Source: Nissolia schottii
Lineage: Eukaryota > Streptophyta > Magnoliopsida > Fabales > Fabaceae
Assembly (NCBI GenBank): GCA_003254905.1
Contig: QANU01065172.1
Coordinates: forward strand, 56,347-120,346
DNA length: 64,000 bases
Direction of reading: 5' to 3'
Shown here: positions 11,035 to 24,827 of the stretch, piece after piece
How positions within the stretch are numbered: the stretch's first letter is position 1
How the letters are laid out: the number at the start of each line of letters is the position of its first letter
Program-made: the position numbers and the translations under genes
The notes under the pieces: generated by a model
Told to the model about the DNA's origin: nothing
The model's input: the letters and a program-made list of their open reading frames with translations, nothing else
The model's database searches: none

Positions 11035-14000
11035 ATGGCGATTAGGGTTTTCCTCCTCCTTCTTCTCTTCCTCTCTTCCACCAACCTCAGCTCTTCGCTT
11101 TACGAAGATCAAGTTGGCCTTATGGATTGGTGAGCTTCAATCGCTCCTATTTTATTCACTCTTCAGTCAAACCTCATTCATTAATGCATTCCAAGTTATC
11201 GCTTCTCACGATTTCGATTTCTTTTCGCTATCTTACCTCAATTTTTCCTCAATTCAATTCCTTATCGTTCTTCAATCGTTAATATCTTCGTAATTATCGC
11301 CATCTAACCTCGATCTTACACTTAATCCACTTAAGACTTGGTATTATTGATAATATGAAGATTCATGTCGCTTTCACTTGTTTTCACTTAATCTGAAGCT
11401 GAATTGATTTCTTGATCAATTATTACCTTAGCGCGCAATCACGTTTTCGATTAGAGATTGATGATTCTGAATCTGATGCTTGATTTGCCTTTGATGCTAT
11501 TTGAGTGTAAGTGAGTGCTGAATATCAAGGCTACTAATTGCAGGCACCAACAGTACATTGGGAAAGTAAAGCATGCTGTGTTCCATACTCAAAAGACTGG
11601 GCGAAAGCGTGTTTTGGTGTCAACTGAAGAGAACGTTGTAGCTTCACTCGACCTACGTCGTGGAGAGATATGTGAGTCCCATTTGTTTAATTTCCCGTGT
11701 AGCCTTGCTCAACTTTATTAGTTTCGATTGTAGAAAGTGTAGTGTTGTTGTTGATGAAGCCACAGTAAGATATATGTATCAATATTGAACTCAATTAATA
11801 ACCTTGGGCCGGTTACGAATTGCTGTATGGTTTGTTTTGATTTAAGACTTTTTTTTTATTTATATAATCATTAATGGTGAACCGTGCTTTGTTGCTTGCA
11901 GTTTGGAGGCATGTTCTTGGGACAAATGATGTTGTTGATGGACTTGACATTGCCCTGGGAAAATGTATTATGCCTAACCTCTGATTGTTTGGTATTTATT
12001 CTTATTATTATACAATATTGCTCATTACTCTCTAGTCATTATAGTGCTTCAGGAAAGGTATACAGTAGTTTTTATAGCTGATCATAAACTATCTCATTGT
12101 AAGGACATGACACTAGCGTCCTGGAGGCTTCTTGTTATTGTGATCCTTTGTTATTCTTTTTGCATACTCAGTTCGTTTATCTATGATTGTTTTTCCTTTG
12201 AAAATATATTTATGGCTGGATATCAACTGGACGTGCCTGATATTCCTCTGCTAACAAGTTCTTGATCATAATATTATAAATATATCAAGTTCACATATTG
12301 CCTCATTAATGCATAGTTGTCTGCAGCCCTTTTGTTGAACCCTGTTGTTGAATTATCTGTTGTAATCCTCTACTGTAGAAACATATGAAGATCTTGGGTT
12401 TGTGTATCTAGATCCTAGGGACATCAATCATGTGCTCTCATGACTGAACTTATACGAAGATATTAAAGTGCAACCTGCTTTTACATGAAAGATAATAGTT
12501 TGTGCATCTTCATTTTCTAGTGTCTGCTGTTCGAATATCTTTTTTGGTTACAAGCACCTAAGAAGGCTATTGTATACTATACTATGTGTTTGTCATCCAA
12601 TTGTTTTGAATATTGGCATAAAATCAATTAAAGGGTGTCGAGTGCACAACTATCACAGCTTCACATTGATTTCTTAGATTGAAGTTTCATTAATCATTCT
12701 TTGCTTCTCTGTTTGTTGTTACTCTAATAGAATGAATTGTTTTTGCATCGAAATTCGATTAAATGTTAAGCTTGAATTGGTGATCAAGTTCATAAGAGTT
12801 AATGTAACTGTTTCAGATGTCATTACTCTTTCCTCGGATGGAAGTATATTGAGAGCATGGAACCTTCCTGATGGACAGATGGTTTGGGAGTCCTCCCTTC
12901 AGGGCTCAAAGGCATCAAAGTCAATATTAAACATTCCAGTAAGTGAATAGTTTTTTCCCCAATGATAGTTTTTCTTGTTACGTATCTATGAAATAAGATG
13001 TGAATATGTGATTTACTTCAATGATAAATTAACAAAGTTGAAAAAAGGAGAAGAAAATGGTAAATGTCTATATGATAAAGGATAAAGCATCCTACAGAGT
13101 GGTGAAAAGGACTCATACTGAAAGTGAATTGTAATCTCTACAATATAATTGTCTAATTCTCTTTGATATGCATTAGAGAAACCCTTCTTAAAATACATTT
13201 AGCTGAAAGGAAAAGCAAATAAGGTTACATAACTTGATGCTTGAAGATTCAAGCTTCCCTTTCTAGCTAAATGTACCATACTAATGCAAACACATTCCCG
13301 CAGTATTTTGCCTTTGCACTATGATGCCCCCACAAAACTAGTGAAAATTAACCCCTGATAATTAAAGTTGCAGGTGAACTTTAAAAGTGTGCTAGAATTT
13401 TTTACACCCAGAAATTAACTGCAGCTCTTATTGTTTGCAGAAAAATTTGAAAGCTGACAAGGATGATTTGATCCTTGTTTTTGGTAAAGGGTGTCTCCAT
13501 GCTATTTCTGGCATAGATGGTGAAATTCTCTGGAGGAAAGATTTTGCTGGTGAAAGGTATGTATGGTAGTTTTGGAGTTTGATCGGATCATTGGTCTTTC
13601 TTAGCATCACAGTGCCATTGATGTTGTTATCTTCCTGATGTTTGCAGCATTGAAGTCAGCCATATTATTCAATCTCCTGATATGATCTATGTGGCTGGTT
13701 TTGTTGGTTCTTCAAAGATTGGTGTGTATGGATTAAATACTAAGAATGGAGAGTTGGTAAAGAACAATCATGCAGCACTTCCCCATGGTACTTTTGGGGA
13801 ATTATCATTAGTCTCAGGTGATACATTTGTGGTATTGGATGAAATGAGATCAAAGATAGTAATAATAAACCTCAAAAATGGAGAGATTAGCTACAACCAG
13901 AAACACATTTCAGATCTCATCAAGGATTTATCTGGACAGGCGGTCATATTACCGTCGAGGCTTCCGGGAATGTTCACATTAAATGTCAATTCCCATGTTC

Positions 14001-17000
14001 TTTTAATTAAAGTGGCAAATGAAGGTGAGTTGGTGTTGGTGGAGAAAGTTAATAATGCAGCAGCTGTTAGTGATGCTTTATCAATTTCAGACGATGAACA
14101 TGCTTTTGCATTTGTTCACCATGAAGACAATAAAATCCACCTCTCTGTGAAGAATGTTAATGATTGGCATAATGATTTGCTTAAGGAAAGCATAGTAATA
14201 GACCATCAAAGAGGCAATATCGATAAGATTTTTGTGAACAATTATGTGAGGACAGATAGATCTCATGGATTTAGAGCATTGATGGTAATGGAGGATCATT
14301 CGCTCTTGTTAGTACAACAAGGAGAAATTGTCTGGAGAAGAGAGGATGGTCTTGCATCAGTTGTAGATGTAACAACATCAGAACTACCTGTGCAAAAGGA
14401 AGGTGTATCTGTGGCCAAAGTTGAACAGAACCTTTTTGAATGGCTTAAGGTATGCCCTTTATATGTCTAGTTAAAACATCAACCTGCATGATTTTGCATT
14501 TTTTTTAATTTCTATTTTATTTTGTGTTAGAGATAAAAACATGTAATTGTTAGCCTCTCTCTCAGTAGTGTGAGCTTGTGCATATTCCACTCTTATCTTT
14601 TTGATCACGGATTAGGATTTTTATGTGGGTATCATTAACTACTCTAATGGCGTATTTTTTGTGCCATGATTTCTATTGAAAGGGACACGTGCTGAAGCTC
14701 AAAGGAACTTTAATGATTGCCAGCCCTGATGATATGGCTGCAATTCAAGCGATGAGGTTGAGGAGTTCTGAGAAAAGCAAAATGACTCGTGATCATAATG
14801 GTTTTCGTAAGTTGCTTATAGTACTTACAAGGGCAGGAAAGGTGTTTGCTTTGCACACTGGAGATGGACGTGTAGTTTGGTCTATTCTACTTCATACTCT
14901 ACGTAGATCAGAAGTATGTGAAAATCCAGTTGGGCTTCACATTTATCAGTGGCAGGTTCCACATCATCATGCATTGGATGAGAATCCATCTGTCCTTGTA
15001 GTTGGGCGATGTGGACCAAGTTTGGCTGCACCGGCTGTTCTTTCTTTCATTGATGCTTACACGGGGATGGAACTCAATTCTTTGAATCTTGCTCATCCTG
15101 TTGCTCAAGTTATTCCACTTCCTTATACTGATTCAACAGAGCAGCGTCTGCATCTAATTATAGACACCAACCAGCATGCATATTTGTACCCGAGAACTCC
15201 TGAAGCTATTGGTATTCTGGAACGTGAGTTTTCAAATGTGTACTGGTATTCAGTTGAGGCTGATAATGGTGTTATTAGAGGTCATGCCTTGAAGAGCAAT
15301 TGTGTTCAGGAAGCAGTGGATGAATACTGCTTTGACTTCAAGGACTTATGGTCAATTGTATTCCCTTCTGAATCAGAAAAGATTATTGCAACAATGACTA
15401 GAAAATCAAATGAGGTATGTTGCCTTTGTCATTGAGGTTTTTAATCAAAATAACTTTTCTTTTTTTAAAAATAATAATAACGAGGATGTTATACCCTACC
15501 ATATCCTAGTTGTTACCTTCATTATCTACTATCTGAAGTAAATAAACATGTGTTATTTAAAATCCCGATTTCTTCACGAATAGGTGCTTAACTTGAAAGG
15601 TTGCAAAGCTCTTGAGGTGGATTTTATTATAAATCAATTGCATTACAGAATGGTTTTTATTTGGGGGGATTTTACAACTGAAACCAATAATCATGTAGAG
15701 AAATGGTTACCAATCTTAATATTCAAATGTGATGATGCCGAAATCATATGCCTTTAATTATTCTGAAGTCATACAAGTTCTATCTGTACTAATCCTTTGG
15801 TATATACATACAAATGATTGCAAATAATATGATCAGGAAGGGCTTTCTCATGTAATTCATACTTTATCATGATCTTTTTTCTTGGTTGATTCTTAGTTGT
15901 TGCTTTGCTGCTTTAATTCCTAAAATTTTCGCTCTTGTTTCATCTAGGTTGTTCATACTCAAGCAAAAGTCATGAGTGACTACGATGTCATGTATAAGTA
16001 CATATCAAAGAATATACTTTTTGTTGCGAATGCAGCTCCAAAAGCCAAAGGGGAAATTGGAACAGTGACCCCAGAGGAGGCTTGGCTGGTCATCTATATT
16101 ATTGATACTGTGACTGGTCGCATATTGCATCGCATGACTCATCATGGTTGCCAGGGTCCTGTTCATGCTGTAAGTTTTTGAATTAAATTTTAATGGTGTT
16201 ATGTATGGATTTGACTTCATCTTACATGAATATTAATTGTATAGGTATTTAGTGAAAACTGGGTTGTCTACCACTATTTTAATCTCAGAGCACACAGATA
16301 TGAGATGTCAGTCGTTGAGATCTATGATCAATCTAGGGCGGTATGTCAGTCAACTTGTTTATATTCATTTAATAATCCCCCACTCCCTTTTTAATAAAAA
16401 TTATATGGTCTATGTATATTCAGTGTTTTTTTTTTCGGGTAGGTCTATGTTCATTCTAATATGATACGGGCTAGTATGATTCACAGGATAGCAAAGATTT
16501 TTGGAAGTTTGTTCTCAGAAAGCATAATCTTACGTCACCCATGTCTTCATATTCTCGACCAGAAGTAGTAACAAAATCACAATCATACTTCTTCACCCAT
16601 TCTGTGAAAACAATAGAAGTGACTTCAACAGCCAAGGGTATAACCTCTAAGCAGCTTCTTATCGGAACAATTGGTGATCAGGTTGGAATTGTTTTCCCTA
16701 CAGAGTTTACTCATTTGTCTGTTATTTGAGAACAAAAGGAACAAGCTTTTCCCCCCTTTTTTCCCCTCTCGTTCAGTTTTTTGTTTCAATGTAAAATCTA
16801 GTGGATATTCTTACATTTTTCGCTTGTCAACTTGAAATGTTTTTCTTTTGTAGGTTTTGGCACTTGATAAGCGCTTTTTGGATCCCCGGCGAACAGTTAA
16901 TCCTTCACAAGCTGAGAAAGAAGAAGGAATTATTCCTCTCACCGATTCATTGCCAATCATTTCTCAGGTATATTTGTTTGTTTAATTTGGGCCAAAAATA

Positions 17001-17472
17001 TTTTCTGTTTGAAACACCAAAACTTCTGGGCAGAAGAGAAGCTTTTGCCCAAACCATGGCTTGGAGGGTTTGTAAATGGAAAACTAAACATGCCATGCCA
17101 TTGTTCTGCATGAGCATATAAATTATCACCAATTTGGAAAGTGTGCTTCTTTCTGACCTGATGAACTTCTTTGACTTGAAATTCATTCTTAACCTTCTTG
17201 AATCTTTGCAGTCCTACATTACACATTCTCTTAAAGTGGAAGGTCTGCGAGGTATAGTAACCGTACCTGCCAAGCTGGAATCTACATCCCTCGTCTTTGC
17301 CTATGGAGTAGATCTATTTTTCACCCAGATTGCTCCTTCGAGGACTTATGATTCACTAACTGAAGATTTCAGCTATGCTCTATTGCTTCTAACAATTGTT
17401 GCGCTAGTAGCTGCAATATTTGTCACTTGGGTATTATCCGAGAGGAAAGATTTACAAGATAAGTGGAGATGA
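11035..17472 (+). CDS. EMC1: ER membrane protein complex subunit 1 (EMC1)
   Basis: Largest lumenal subunit of the EMC, the ER insertase that helps tail-anchored and multipass proteins into the membrane (family knowledge). Twelve exons by eye: 11035-11129, 11544-11671, 11902-11964, 12817-12938, 13441-13556, 13648-14449, 14683-15414, 15948-16169, 16245-16340, 16487-16681, 16854-16967, 17212-17472. Their sum is 2,946 nt, in frame, 981 aa. All introns are GT/AG. The protein opens with a signal peptide (MAIRVFLLLLLFLSSTNLSSS), followed by the PQQ-like/WD-type beta-propeller repeats (ITLSSDGSILRAWN, CLHAISGIDGEILWR, KVFALHTGDGRVVWS). The conserved C-terminal EMC1 domain (DUF1620) includes VLALDKRFLDPRR. 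One membrane span lies at about residues 950-970, followed by a short basic tail. The start is the only ATG that yields the signal peptide. The gene looks intact. Confidence 0.93.
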
Positions 17473-19138
17473 TTTATCATCCATTTTTCACCATCGAACT
17501 ACTTTAATTTTGAGGTTGGAGTAGGTTTATCTGCCATAAGTTCGTAGGTCTGCCGAAAACGTGTAGCTTGAAATTGAAATGCCAGAGTAATGTAACATTC
17601 CACTGTTCCAGGGTGAATGGAGGATCGTAATTTAGATGATGTAAATTCAGGAGCACAAAAGAGAATCTTAGTCTTTCTGGGCCTGTTGCATTGTGAAAGA
17701 AGTATGGCAGGCTTGAGTTGATCAAGTATGTTGCTTCTTATTCTACATGCAGCACCTCATTTGCTATCACAAGAAGGATGAAGAAAAATGTTGTAGACAT
17801 TTTTTCCAATCACTCTCCTTTTGATTAATTACAGATTCAGTTTATAATGGTACTCAGTTGACCTAGGGATTTTTTTCTTCATTCCTTTTTTGGGTTTATT
17901 GCTTTTGATGTTTAATACGCTGATGAACAAGTTCTACACGATATTTTGGTCATTAGTCTATGAAGCTTCTTGTTATAATTAGGTAGAGATTAGTTTGCCA
18001 CGAACGTTTTATCATTGAATTTGTTAGTTTGTAGCCGGGAGCAATTTCTTTGATACATTGAATTTGCGATGGTTGACGTATAGTATGGCATAAAAAATAG
18101 TAAAAGAAAATTAAGAGGTCGATTGGGGGAAAATAACCCCGTTGATTTGCGAAGACTATTGTATAACTAGTGATTTTGTAAGTGAGATTCACATGTTATT
18201 AAGATTTTTTATTGTAAACTATTTTAAACATACAATAATAGATTCAAACAGTCTCTTCACATTTCTTAAGCTATAAGAAAGGAAAAGTAATGTAATTTTT
18301 CAAAATAAAAAAATACCAATTATTTTTAAGAATTAAGAAAAATGTAATAGCATCATTATCCCAACGGCTAGTCACATTAATGACCATCAGCTGTACACTC
18401 ATTCATAATGGTATTCAAATTTAGCGTACCAAACTGAACACACGAAACTGTACTATTGAGATTTGAGCAGTCCTAATGAGTAGTGACTTTAGAAGGGAGA
18501 AATCAAAATCTTGGAAAGAAATGATAGTGACACTGGAATGCGATATAGTGATGGAATTCAGTTTGGATCCAAATGTTATTAATCCTAGTGTGAGACTTGA
18601 TTTCTAAGCAACATTCTTACTATGAAGTGTAGTAAGAATGATTTTAGCTGTCAATGTATCAAATGTGTAAAAAGAGAAATTGACAACTTTTTAGCTGCTT
18701 CATAAAAGGTATTGTTCTAGAGTGTAGTTTATAAAAAATATATGATAACAATCATCCACCAAAAAATATATGAAAACAATTTTCAGTTCTTTAGTATTTT
18801 TTTTCTATATTATTTTGTTTAATATTATGATTTTAGAGCTGATTATCTCTTATTTTGGTTATATGTTTCACATAGCAATTACAAAATTAAAAAACTATAA
18901 ATAACAAAAAAAAAGGTAATATTTGTATGTTGAATATGATATGAGAGGTACCTAGAATCAGAAGAGGAGGGCACCTAAACTGATGGCTGGGGTGGCCCAC
19001 TTGCCATTGTTTTTGACGCAGATGACAGAACATCACTGTGCTTTTAGAAAGAGCTTCATTATAATTACTGTTCCAACAGCACAAGAGAACAATAAGAATC
19101 ACAAAGCAAAAGTACTGGTCACTCACTACTCACACACA
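17473..19138. other. EMC1 3' region and intergenic DNA
   Basis: The first 300-400 bases are presumably the EMC1 3' UTR. The rest is AT-rich with no gene. The sequence upstream of the GC-rich gene, 19080-19138, has a short A-rich then CA-rich leader. Open frames here are short and show no domain. Confidence 0.4.
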
Positions 19139-19871
19139 ATGAAACCCCATCAACCAAAGCTCAAGACCCAGCTATTCTCCTGCGGCTTCTTCCGCCACTG
19201 CGCCCAAACCGTCCTCAGCCCCACCGGCGCCACCCTCTCTCCCCCACCCCTCCCCCTCCCNCCAAGAACTCTTCCACCTCTCGGAGCTCCAACTCACCAC
19301 CGGCTCCGATGCCGACCGCGCCGCCGCCCTCCACCTTCTAGAACGTTCCCTGGTTCCCAACCCACCTCAGGACCAGCCCCCCTGTCCTCCGGCCCTCCTC
19401 GGCCACGTCATCCGCCACCTCACCGCCACGTCATCGTCCTCCACCAAGATCCTCTTCGCCCTCTGCCTCTCCCCCTCCAACCGCCGCCTCGCCGTCGAGT
19501 CCGGCGCCGTCGCCGCCGTGGTGGAGGCCGCCCTGGACCTCGAGGGCGCCCCCGCTGAGAGGGCCCTCGCCGCCCTGGAGCTGATGTGCACGGTGGCGGA
19601 GGGGGCGGAGGCGGTGAGGGCACACGCACTGGCGGTGCCGGTGATGGTCACCATGATGGGGAGGACGGGGGCTCGCGGGAAGGAGTACGCCATCGGAGTG
19701 CTTGCGGTGGTGTACGGCGGAGTGTCGGAGACGACGGCGCCGCCGGAGGAGGTGGGGCGTGCGGTGGAGCTGGCTCTACAGGGAGAATGCAGCGCCCGAG
19801 GGAGGAGGAAGGGGAGTCAGCTTCTGAAGACCCTTCAACTGCTCTCAGAGTCAGAGCCCAGAGGCTTATAA
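19139..19871 (+). CDS. ARM-repeat (U-box-like) protein, frame broken at an N
   Basis: Single-exon gene. The ATG at 19139 gives MKPHQPKLKTQLFSCGFFRHC, then a Pro/Thr-rich stretch up to an ambiguous base at 19261. After it the good frame shifts: QELFHLSELQLTTGSDADRA, then helical ARM-like repeats (AALHLLERSL, KILFALCLSPSNRRLAVESG, AVAAVVEAALDLEGAPAERA, YAIGVLAVVYGG) and the C-terminal GRRKGSQLLKTLQLL, with stop at 19869-19871. Repeats of this kind occur in plant U-box/ARM proteins, where they mediate protein contacts, but no U-box is seen here. The coding stretch is very GC-rich against about 30% GC around it. With the N counted the span is 733 nt, one base out of frame. The simplest reading is a sequencing or assembly error in the C-rich run, not a real pseudogene. 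Confidence 0.75.
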
Positions 19872-22083
19872 TAATTGTGAGACTCTTGAGGGACCAAACT
19901 GAAATGAAATGATATGATAATCGCTACTACTTTGTTGTACAGTGTTTTCTGCTCTCTCCTTTTTTATTATTAGCCTCGCTAGCTCTATCATGCTTTTAAT
20001 TATAGTATCAAACTTGATTTTGGATATGGTTTCTGCCACAGCTTTTATAATTAGTGTCTTCTTGCTCCATCCATCTTATTTAGCTGTCTGTTGCGTTGCG
20101 ACTATCATTGTCAGTTTTGTGCTTGTGATCTATTGTTAATGATTTTAATATCTTTTCTCCGCCTTAAATCATCAATGGTTGAAATATGAGAGTTAATTCA
20201 ACTATACTAGCTTCTAGGAGTTTTAGTTTCAAATCTCTTAATATATATCAATCGCTGATATAACAAGGTCGACTGAAATATCATTTTTGTCTCTAAAATT
20301 AACCACTTTCATCTTAATGTTCCTTTGAACATTTATTAAAATTTTCTCCCATTATCTTAATCTCAAGGACAATAGAGGTTTGAGAACTTCAAAAATAATT
20401 TTAATGATTTTAAAAATTTAAAAATAAAATTAATGGAAGTTAGCTAAGTTCAGAAATAATGTTGACGCGATCAAGAATGAATATAAGCGATATATACCAC
20501 ACATTCTGACATACACATGTTTAGATATAATTAATAATGGATGGGTGATAGAAACCTTTTCCCTTTAATCCTGATTTTATGAACAACGAATTTAATTGAG
20601 GTAAGGAGAGGAATGGCAGTTTAAAGAAATGCCACCGAACTTGATTTGGCTAGTCTCGTTAAAATCTCTTAAAAGAGTTCAGTGGAATATGATCCTGTTA
20701 CATAATAGAGTAATATACCAATCACATAGCAACAACGCCCAATCAGAACATAAACAAAAGCTTTCTCAAAAGTTAAAAGATGTTCTATAGTGAGCAGATT
20801 ATATTTATATCTGGCTTGTTTCATCTTTACGTTTATTATCATTATTATTATTATTTATTAAAAAAAAAAGTTGGAAAAAGATAAAGAGAAGACAAGGGAG
20901 GTGAGTGGCTGGAGAAGTCATGTGATGGTGGATAGTACGACAGGCCAAGCTCCTGCCTTCTATTTTGAGGCAGGCATCGCCCCTTTGGATTGAAAGCCCT
21001 AACTCAGCAATACCACAATTGAATTTAATTATATGAAACTAATTAACGGACGAACCACCACTTTGTTTCCATATTTAGGATAAACTAAAGCTTTTTATTA
21101 TTAAATTAATATAATGTCTATGAGTTTTACTTATGACTTTATTAATTTAAAGGTGAAACTTCCTCAATTAAAGTGAGTTCATCACTTGATCTTGATACCC
21201 TCAGTCATATTAATTCCCAAACTCTATTCTCCGGAGAGATCCTTTAAGAAATAATTTTGTTAATATAAAGTGATTTACAACGCTACAACTTTATAGTTGG
21301 TAATTTATTTATATATTACATTTGGGCTTGAACAAGTTCAATGGAATACGGCAATGGAACTTATAATTTAAACATATGTTCTGAAATTGAGCATGTCAGA
21401 TTCACGTGGAGTGGGGTTGAGTTTCAGAAATTGCTGAATATGTGTGTTTGTTTCTGTATGAAATTAAAGATGTCAGATTTGGGTGAGAATAATGGCGCAA
21501 CAGATAGAGTGATGGCTCCATTTGCTGCAGCACTCTTCACACATTTAGCATAATCGGTGGGGAAATGTATCTTGTGGGGCTAGTTTATTAATTAGGTCAA
21601 GTTTACCTCAATCTTTTCATTCTTGTGAAAAACTACTTAATCATACTTTATTTTTGTTCACGGAATGTTAGAGTTGTTTACTCTAATTAATATACTTAGC
21701 TAATTAATGTCATTGTTATAAATATCCATATATATGTGTGTATGGTTTTTCATCTATCACATGGGATAAATATTCCATGTTACTTAATTTACACATTTTT
21801 TTAACAATTTTTATAATTAAATTTATCAATTTTTGTTATCATTTCATAATCTAATATGACATATTGATAAATTATAGGGTCTAATGTGATAAATTAATAC
21901 TTTTCAATACAATATTTATAAAAATGTGCATCATAAACTAAAATTGTCCGTAAATCTCTAAACATTTTATAAGTTGACTCTTTCAATGATTTGACTAATG
22001 AAATGTTTATTATAAACATATAAAACATGAAATAAAAAAAATTGATAAATTTAATTGTAAAAATTATTAAAAATAGATCAATT

Positions 22084-22129
<46 letters not shown>

Positions 22130-22196
22130 TACCTTGAAATGTGCATAGATTGATGATTTTTTTTTAATTTTACGGATAAAAGTTGCAAATATTATT
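19872..22196. other. Intergenic, no gene supported
   Basis: AT-rich. Around 20280-20480 there is a repeat-like block with phrases such as TTTTTGTCTCTAAAATTAACC and the later ATTTTAATGATTTTAAAAATT, similar in type to degenerate foldback arms but not delimited. The rest shows no open frame with a recognisable domain. A (TA)n tract lies at about 22088-22127. Confidence 0.35.
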
Positions 22197-22386
22197 ATTA
22201 TTTTTTTAGGTTGCCTGCCCGGTATCCAAGGCTTAGCCTTGACTAATCCGGGTCGACCCGGGTCGCACACCTGGCTATGGCGGGTGAGTCTCCCAACGAG
22301 GATAACTGCATTCACAAGGTCTCGAACTCGGGATCTTGCTTAAGTGATACCAAGCTGCTTACCACTTGAACCAACCCCCGTTGGTT
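22197..22386 (-). mobile_element. tRNA-derived SINE (Au-like), complete, with 17 bp target duplications
   Basis: Read on the minus strand it starts near GGGGGTTGGTTCAAGTGGTA (box A), has GAGTTCGAGACC (box B of a pol III promoter) about 50 nt on, and ends CTTGGATACCGGGCAGGC followed by an A/TAA-rich tail. The box A/B pair and the CCGGATTAGTC...GGATACCGGG body fit the plant Au SINE family as I remember it. The flanks carry a perfect 17 bp duplication, AAGTTGCAAATATTATT, at 22180-22196 and 22387-22403, the signature of target-primed reverse transcription. It encodes no protein and depends on LINE enzymes. Confidence 0.85.
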
Positions 22387-22483
22387 AAGTTGCAAATATT
22401 ATTGATAATGTGAAAAGGTGCATACATTGGTCTATGCATTTTGTATATCAAATCATCATGGGCAAACTCGATACCTAATTAAT

Positions 22484-22816
22484 CAAAAAATAGTATTGGT
22501 ACATTTTAAAAATAATGATCTATCAACCACCAAAATAAATAAACAAATCTTATAAAATAAAAAAATAAACATTATAAAACAGAAAAATAAATATTATTAA
22601 ACACAAAAAATGAACAATATTAAACACGTGTGCATGAACACATAAAAATGTTTAGTGATAATATTTGTTTATTATTTTGTAACAATATTAAACTTACATA
22701 TGCACAGACACACAAAAATGCTCAATGATAATATTTATTTATTTGGTTATAATGTTTGTTTTTTATTATTTTATAATATTTATTCTTTATTAATTACTAT
22801 TTTTAAGGTGTGCCAA
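22484..22816. mobile_element. Foldback MITE, copy 1 of a family also at 62.2-62.6 kb
   Basis: The left end TTGGTACATTTTAAAAATA and the reverse complement of the right end, TTGGCACACCTTAAAAATA, match at 16 of 19 positions. The interior contains AATAAACATTATAAAA and its complement, TATTAAACACGTGTGCATG and a late inverted TTAAACTTACATATGCAC, so most of it can fold. A similar sequence lies at 62226-62560. No coding capacity, superfamily not assigned. Confidence 0.5.
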
Positions 22817-24011
22817 CAACGAAACTATAATTAAATTATACTTCCAACTAGTAGGAAGTACAAACTAGTAGGAAACACAAATCAGTCGACTCCTAACTAA
22901 ATTAAGAGGGTTTTTACGAGACATTTAATTTGGTTAGGTTTTTTTTTATTCTTTTAATTTATTTTTTTAATTAATTTTCACGTTGACCGTCTTATTTTGT
23001 AGCTAAGTAATAAATGCTTTAATTTTCATGATTTTTACAAACAAAAAAAGATACAAAACTTTAATTTTTTTTATGATAAATACAAAGCATTACTATAAAG
23101 AAAATGCTGAATGACCCGAATACTTGAGCTAGAAATAACACACGAAACAAATAATGCTTTAAAACTAACTTACGTTTCAATTAAACTATTTTTCTTTTTC
23201 TCTCTCCTCTGTAAAATAAGGACCCATGTTGATAGCTTATTATTATTTCATTCGTTAGATTTTCCGAAACCTTGCTTCGGGATGTATATCAATATCCTTA
23301 CGATAACATAATTGAAATTTAATTAAAAACAGTAAAAAATGTTATTAAATAAAAAGTATACTGTTAGAATATGTAGTAGTGATATATATATATATATTAT
23401 TTAATGCTGTTGATTAATTATCTTACAATTGATGTGATGACTTCTTTTACAAAACCTTTTTTTTTTCCTATCAAGATCATAGTATTCTCTTCCCATAAAG
23501 TAATCTTATTTCCGTAAGACCTTTTAAATGATAGTTTTCTTTTCAAAGATTTTTTTTAGAGATTTAATGTAGTTGTAAATTCAATACTCAAACTTAAAAC
23601 CTCTTATTTATCTAAAACAACTTTAAATATATGGCTACCACAACAACTTTAATTTACTGATACTAAAATCTCGCGCTATATCTAGCTAAACCATTTGTGT
23701 ACTTGTGTTTTCTGCGTATTCCTATCATCATATGCTGCCAAAACATATGGATTGACACAAATAAAAAACAAAATGTCCAACTATAAGCTAAAGCTAAATT
23801 ATTTTCAGAAAGGAGAGGATCAGAGGAGACAACAACAAAACTTTAGATAAAGCATCACTTTTTAGTATTAAGTATTTATATACCATAATCTTAGGGTAGC
23901 CCTAAAATTTCTCTTTTTAAAGCCTATTTAGTTCACGGTTTCCAAAAATATCATGCACTATCGGTTTACCTTGAAACAATTAATCGCAACAAGTTTGCAA
24001 ATAATTAAGTA
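22817..24011. other. Intergenic, no gene supported
   Basis: AT-rich sequence with no credible open frame. A short (TA)n tract lies at about 23382-23397. Nothing else was identified. Confidence 0.35.
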
Positions 24012-24250
24012 CTCTCCTCCGTCCATTTTTCCTAATCATTTTTATAAAAATATATCATTTCAGAAATTATTTAATTGATATAAAGATAGAAAAAATATAG
24101 TGTATAGATAAAATTAACTTTAAGTACTAATTACTATAATTATTAAGTGTTATGAGACATATGAGAGATAATAAGAGTATAAATGTAAAAAATAAATTTA
24201 TATTGGACAATTTTTATTTGAAAAACGATAAACAAAATAGATGGTGGGAA
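24012..24250. mobile_element. Stowaway-like MITE, copy 1
   Basis: Flanked by TA dinucleotides (24010-24011 and 24251-24252). The left end CTCTCCTCCGTCCATTTTTC resembles the reverse complement of the right end, TTCCCACCATCTATTTTG, and the Stowaway consensus CTCCCTCCGTT. A longer relative in the same orientation is at 48329-48599, sharing blocks such as AAATTATTTAAT, TATGAGAGATAATAA and AAAAACGATAA. Short and without coding capacity. The Tc1/mariner assignment rests on the TA duplication and end sequence only. Confidence 0.6.
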
Positions 24251-24827
24251 TAAGACATGTGTTTGGTATGCTTTCATAAAAATATTTAATTTTACATAGT
24301 GCCAATACGCCAAAAAAAAATTACATTATAATTTGATAGTATATATATGTTAAAGTTAATAATTGAAAGAGTTGAAAACAAATTTTACCTTGTGGTGGTG
24401 GCCGTACGATTGCCACCAATAGTGGTAACTGGTAGCCATGACCTATTTTGCAACACAGTCCACATGGCCAATATATATAGTCTTCCAAGCTTGAATGGAG
24501 ATCTAAAATTTGATTGCTAAAGAAAATTAATTAGATATCTGCTTTTTCAAAATGTGTTTTAAAAATTATTTATAAATTTTAGAAAGCAAATTGAAGAACT
24601 CTCAACATTATATTGTTAACAAGTCTGAACCAAGAATCAACGGGAGGGCCGTATTACAAAATAATCAGGAAAGTAATGAACTGCAAAATCAACTGATAAT
24701 TTGTCGTGTTTTAAAATATTCATTTACTTCTTTAATTTTGTAGCTAGTATATACGAACTCACGACAGTAAATTTGTAGTTTTATTTGTTTCTCTTCCTTA
24801 ATGTACTAAAAAAAAAAAGGACATAAG
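24251..24827. other. Intergenic, no gene supported
   Basis: AT-rich sequence without an open frame of interest or recognisable repeat ends. Confidence 0.35.

Noticed and set aside
18983-19558. Long frame reading through the N into Pro/Arg-rich peptide
   Set aside because: After the N the other frame gives the ARM-like protein; the Pro/Arg run is an out-of-frame reading of GC-rich DNA.
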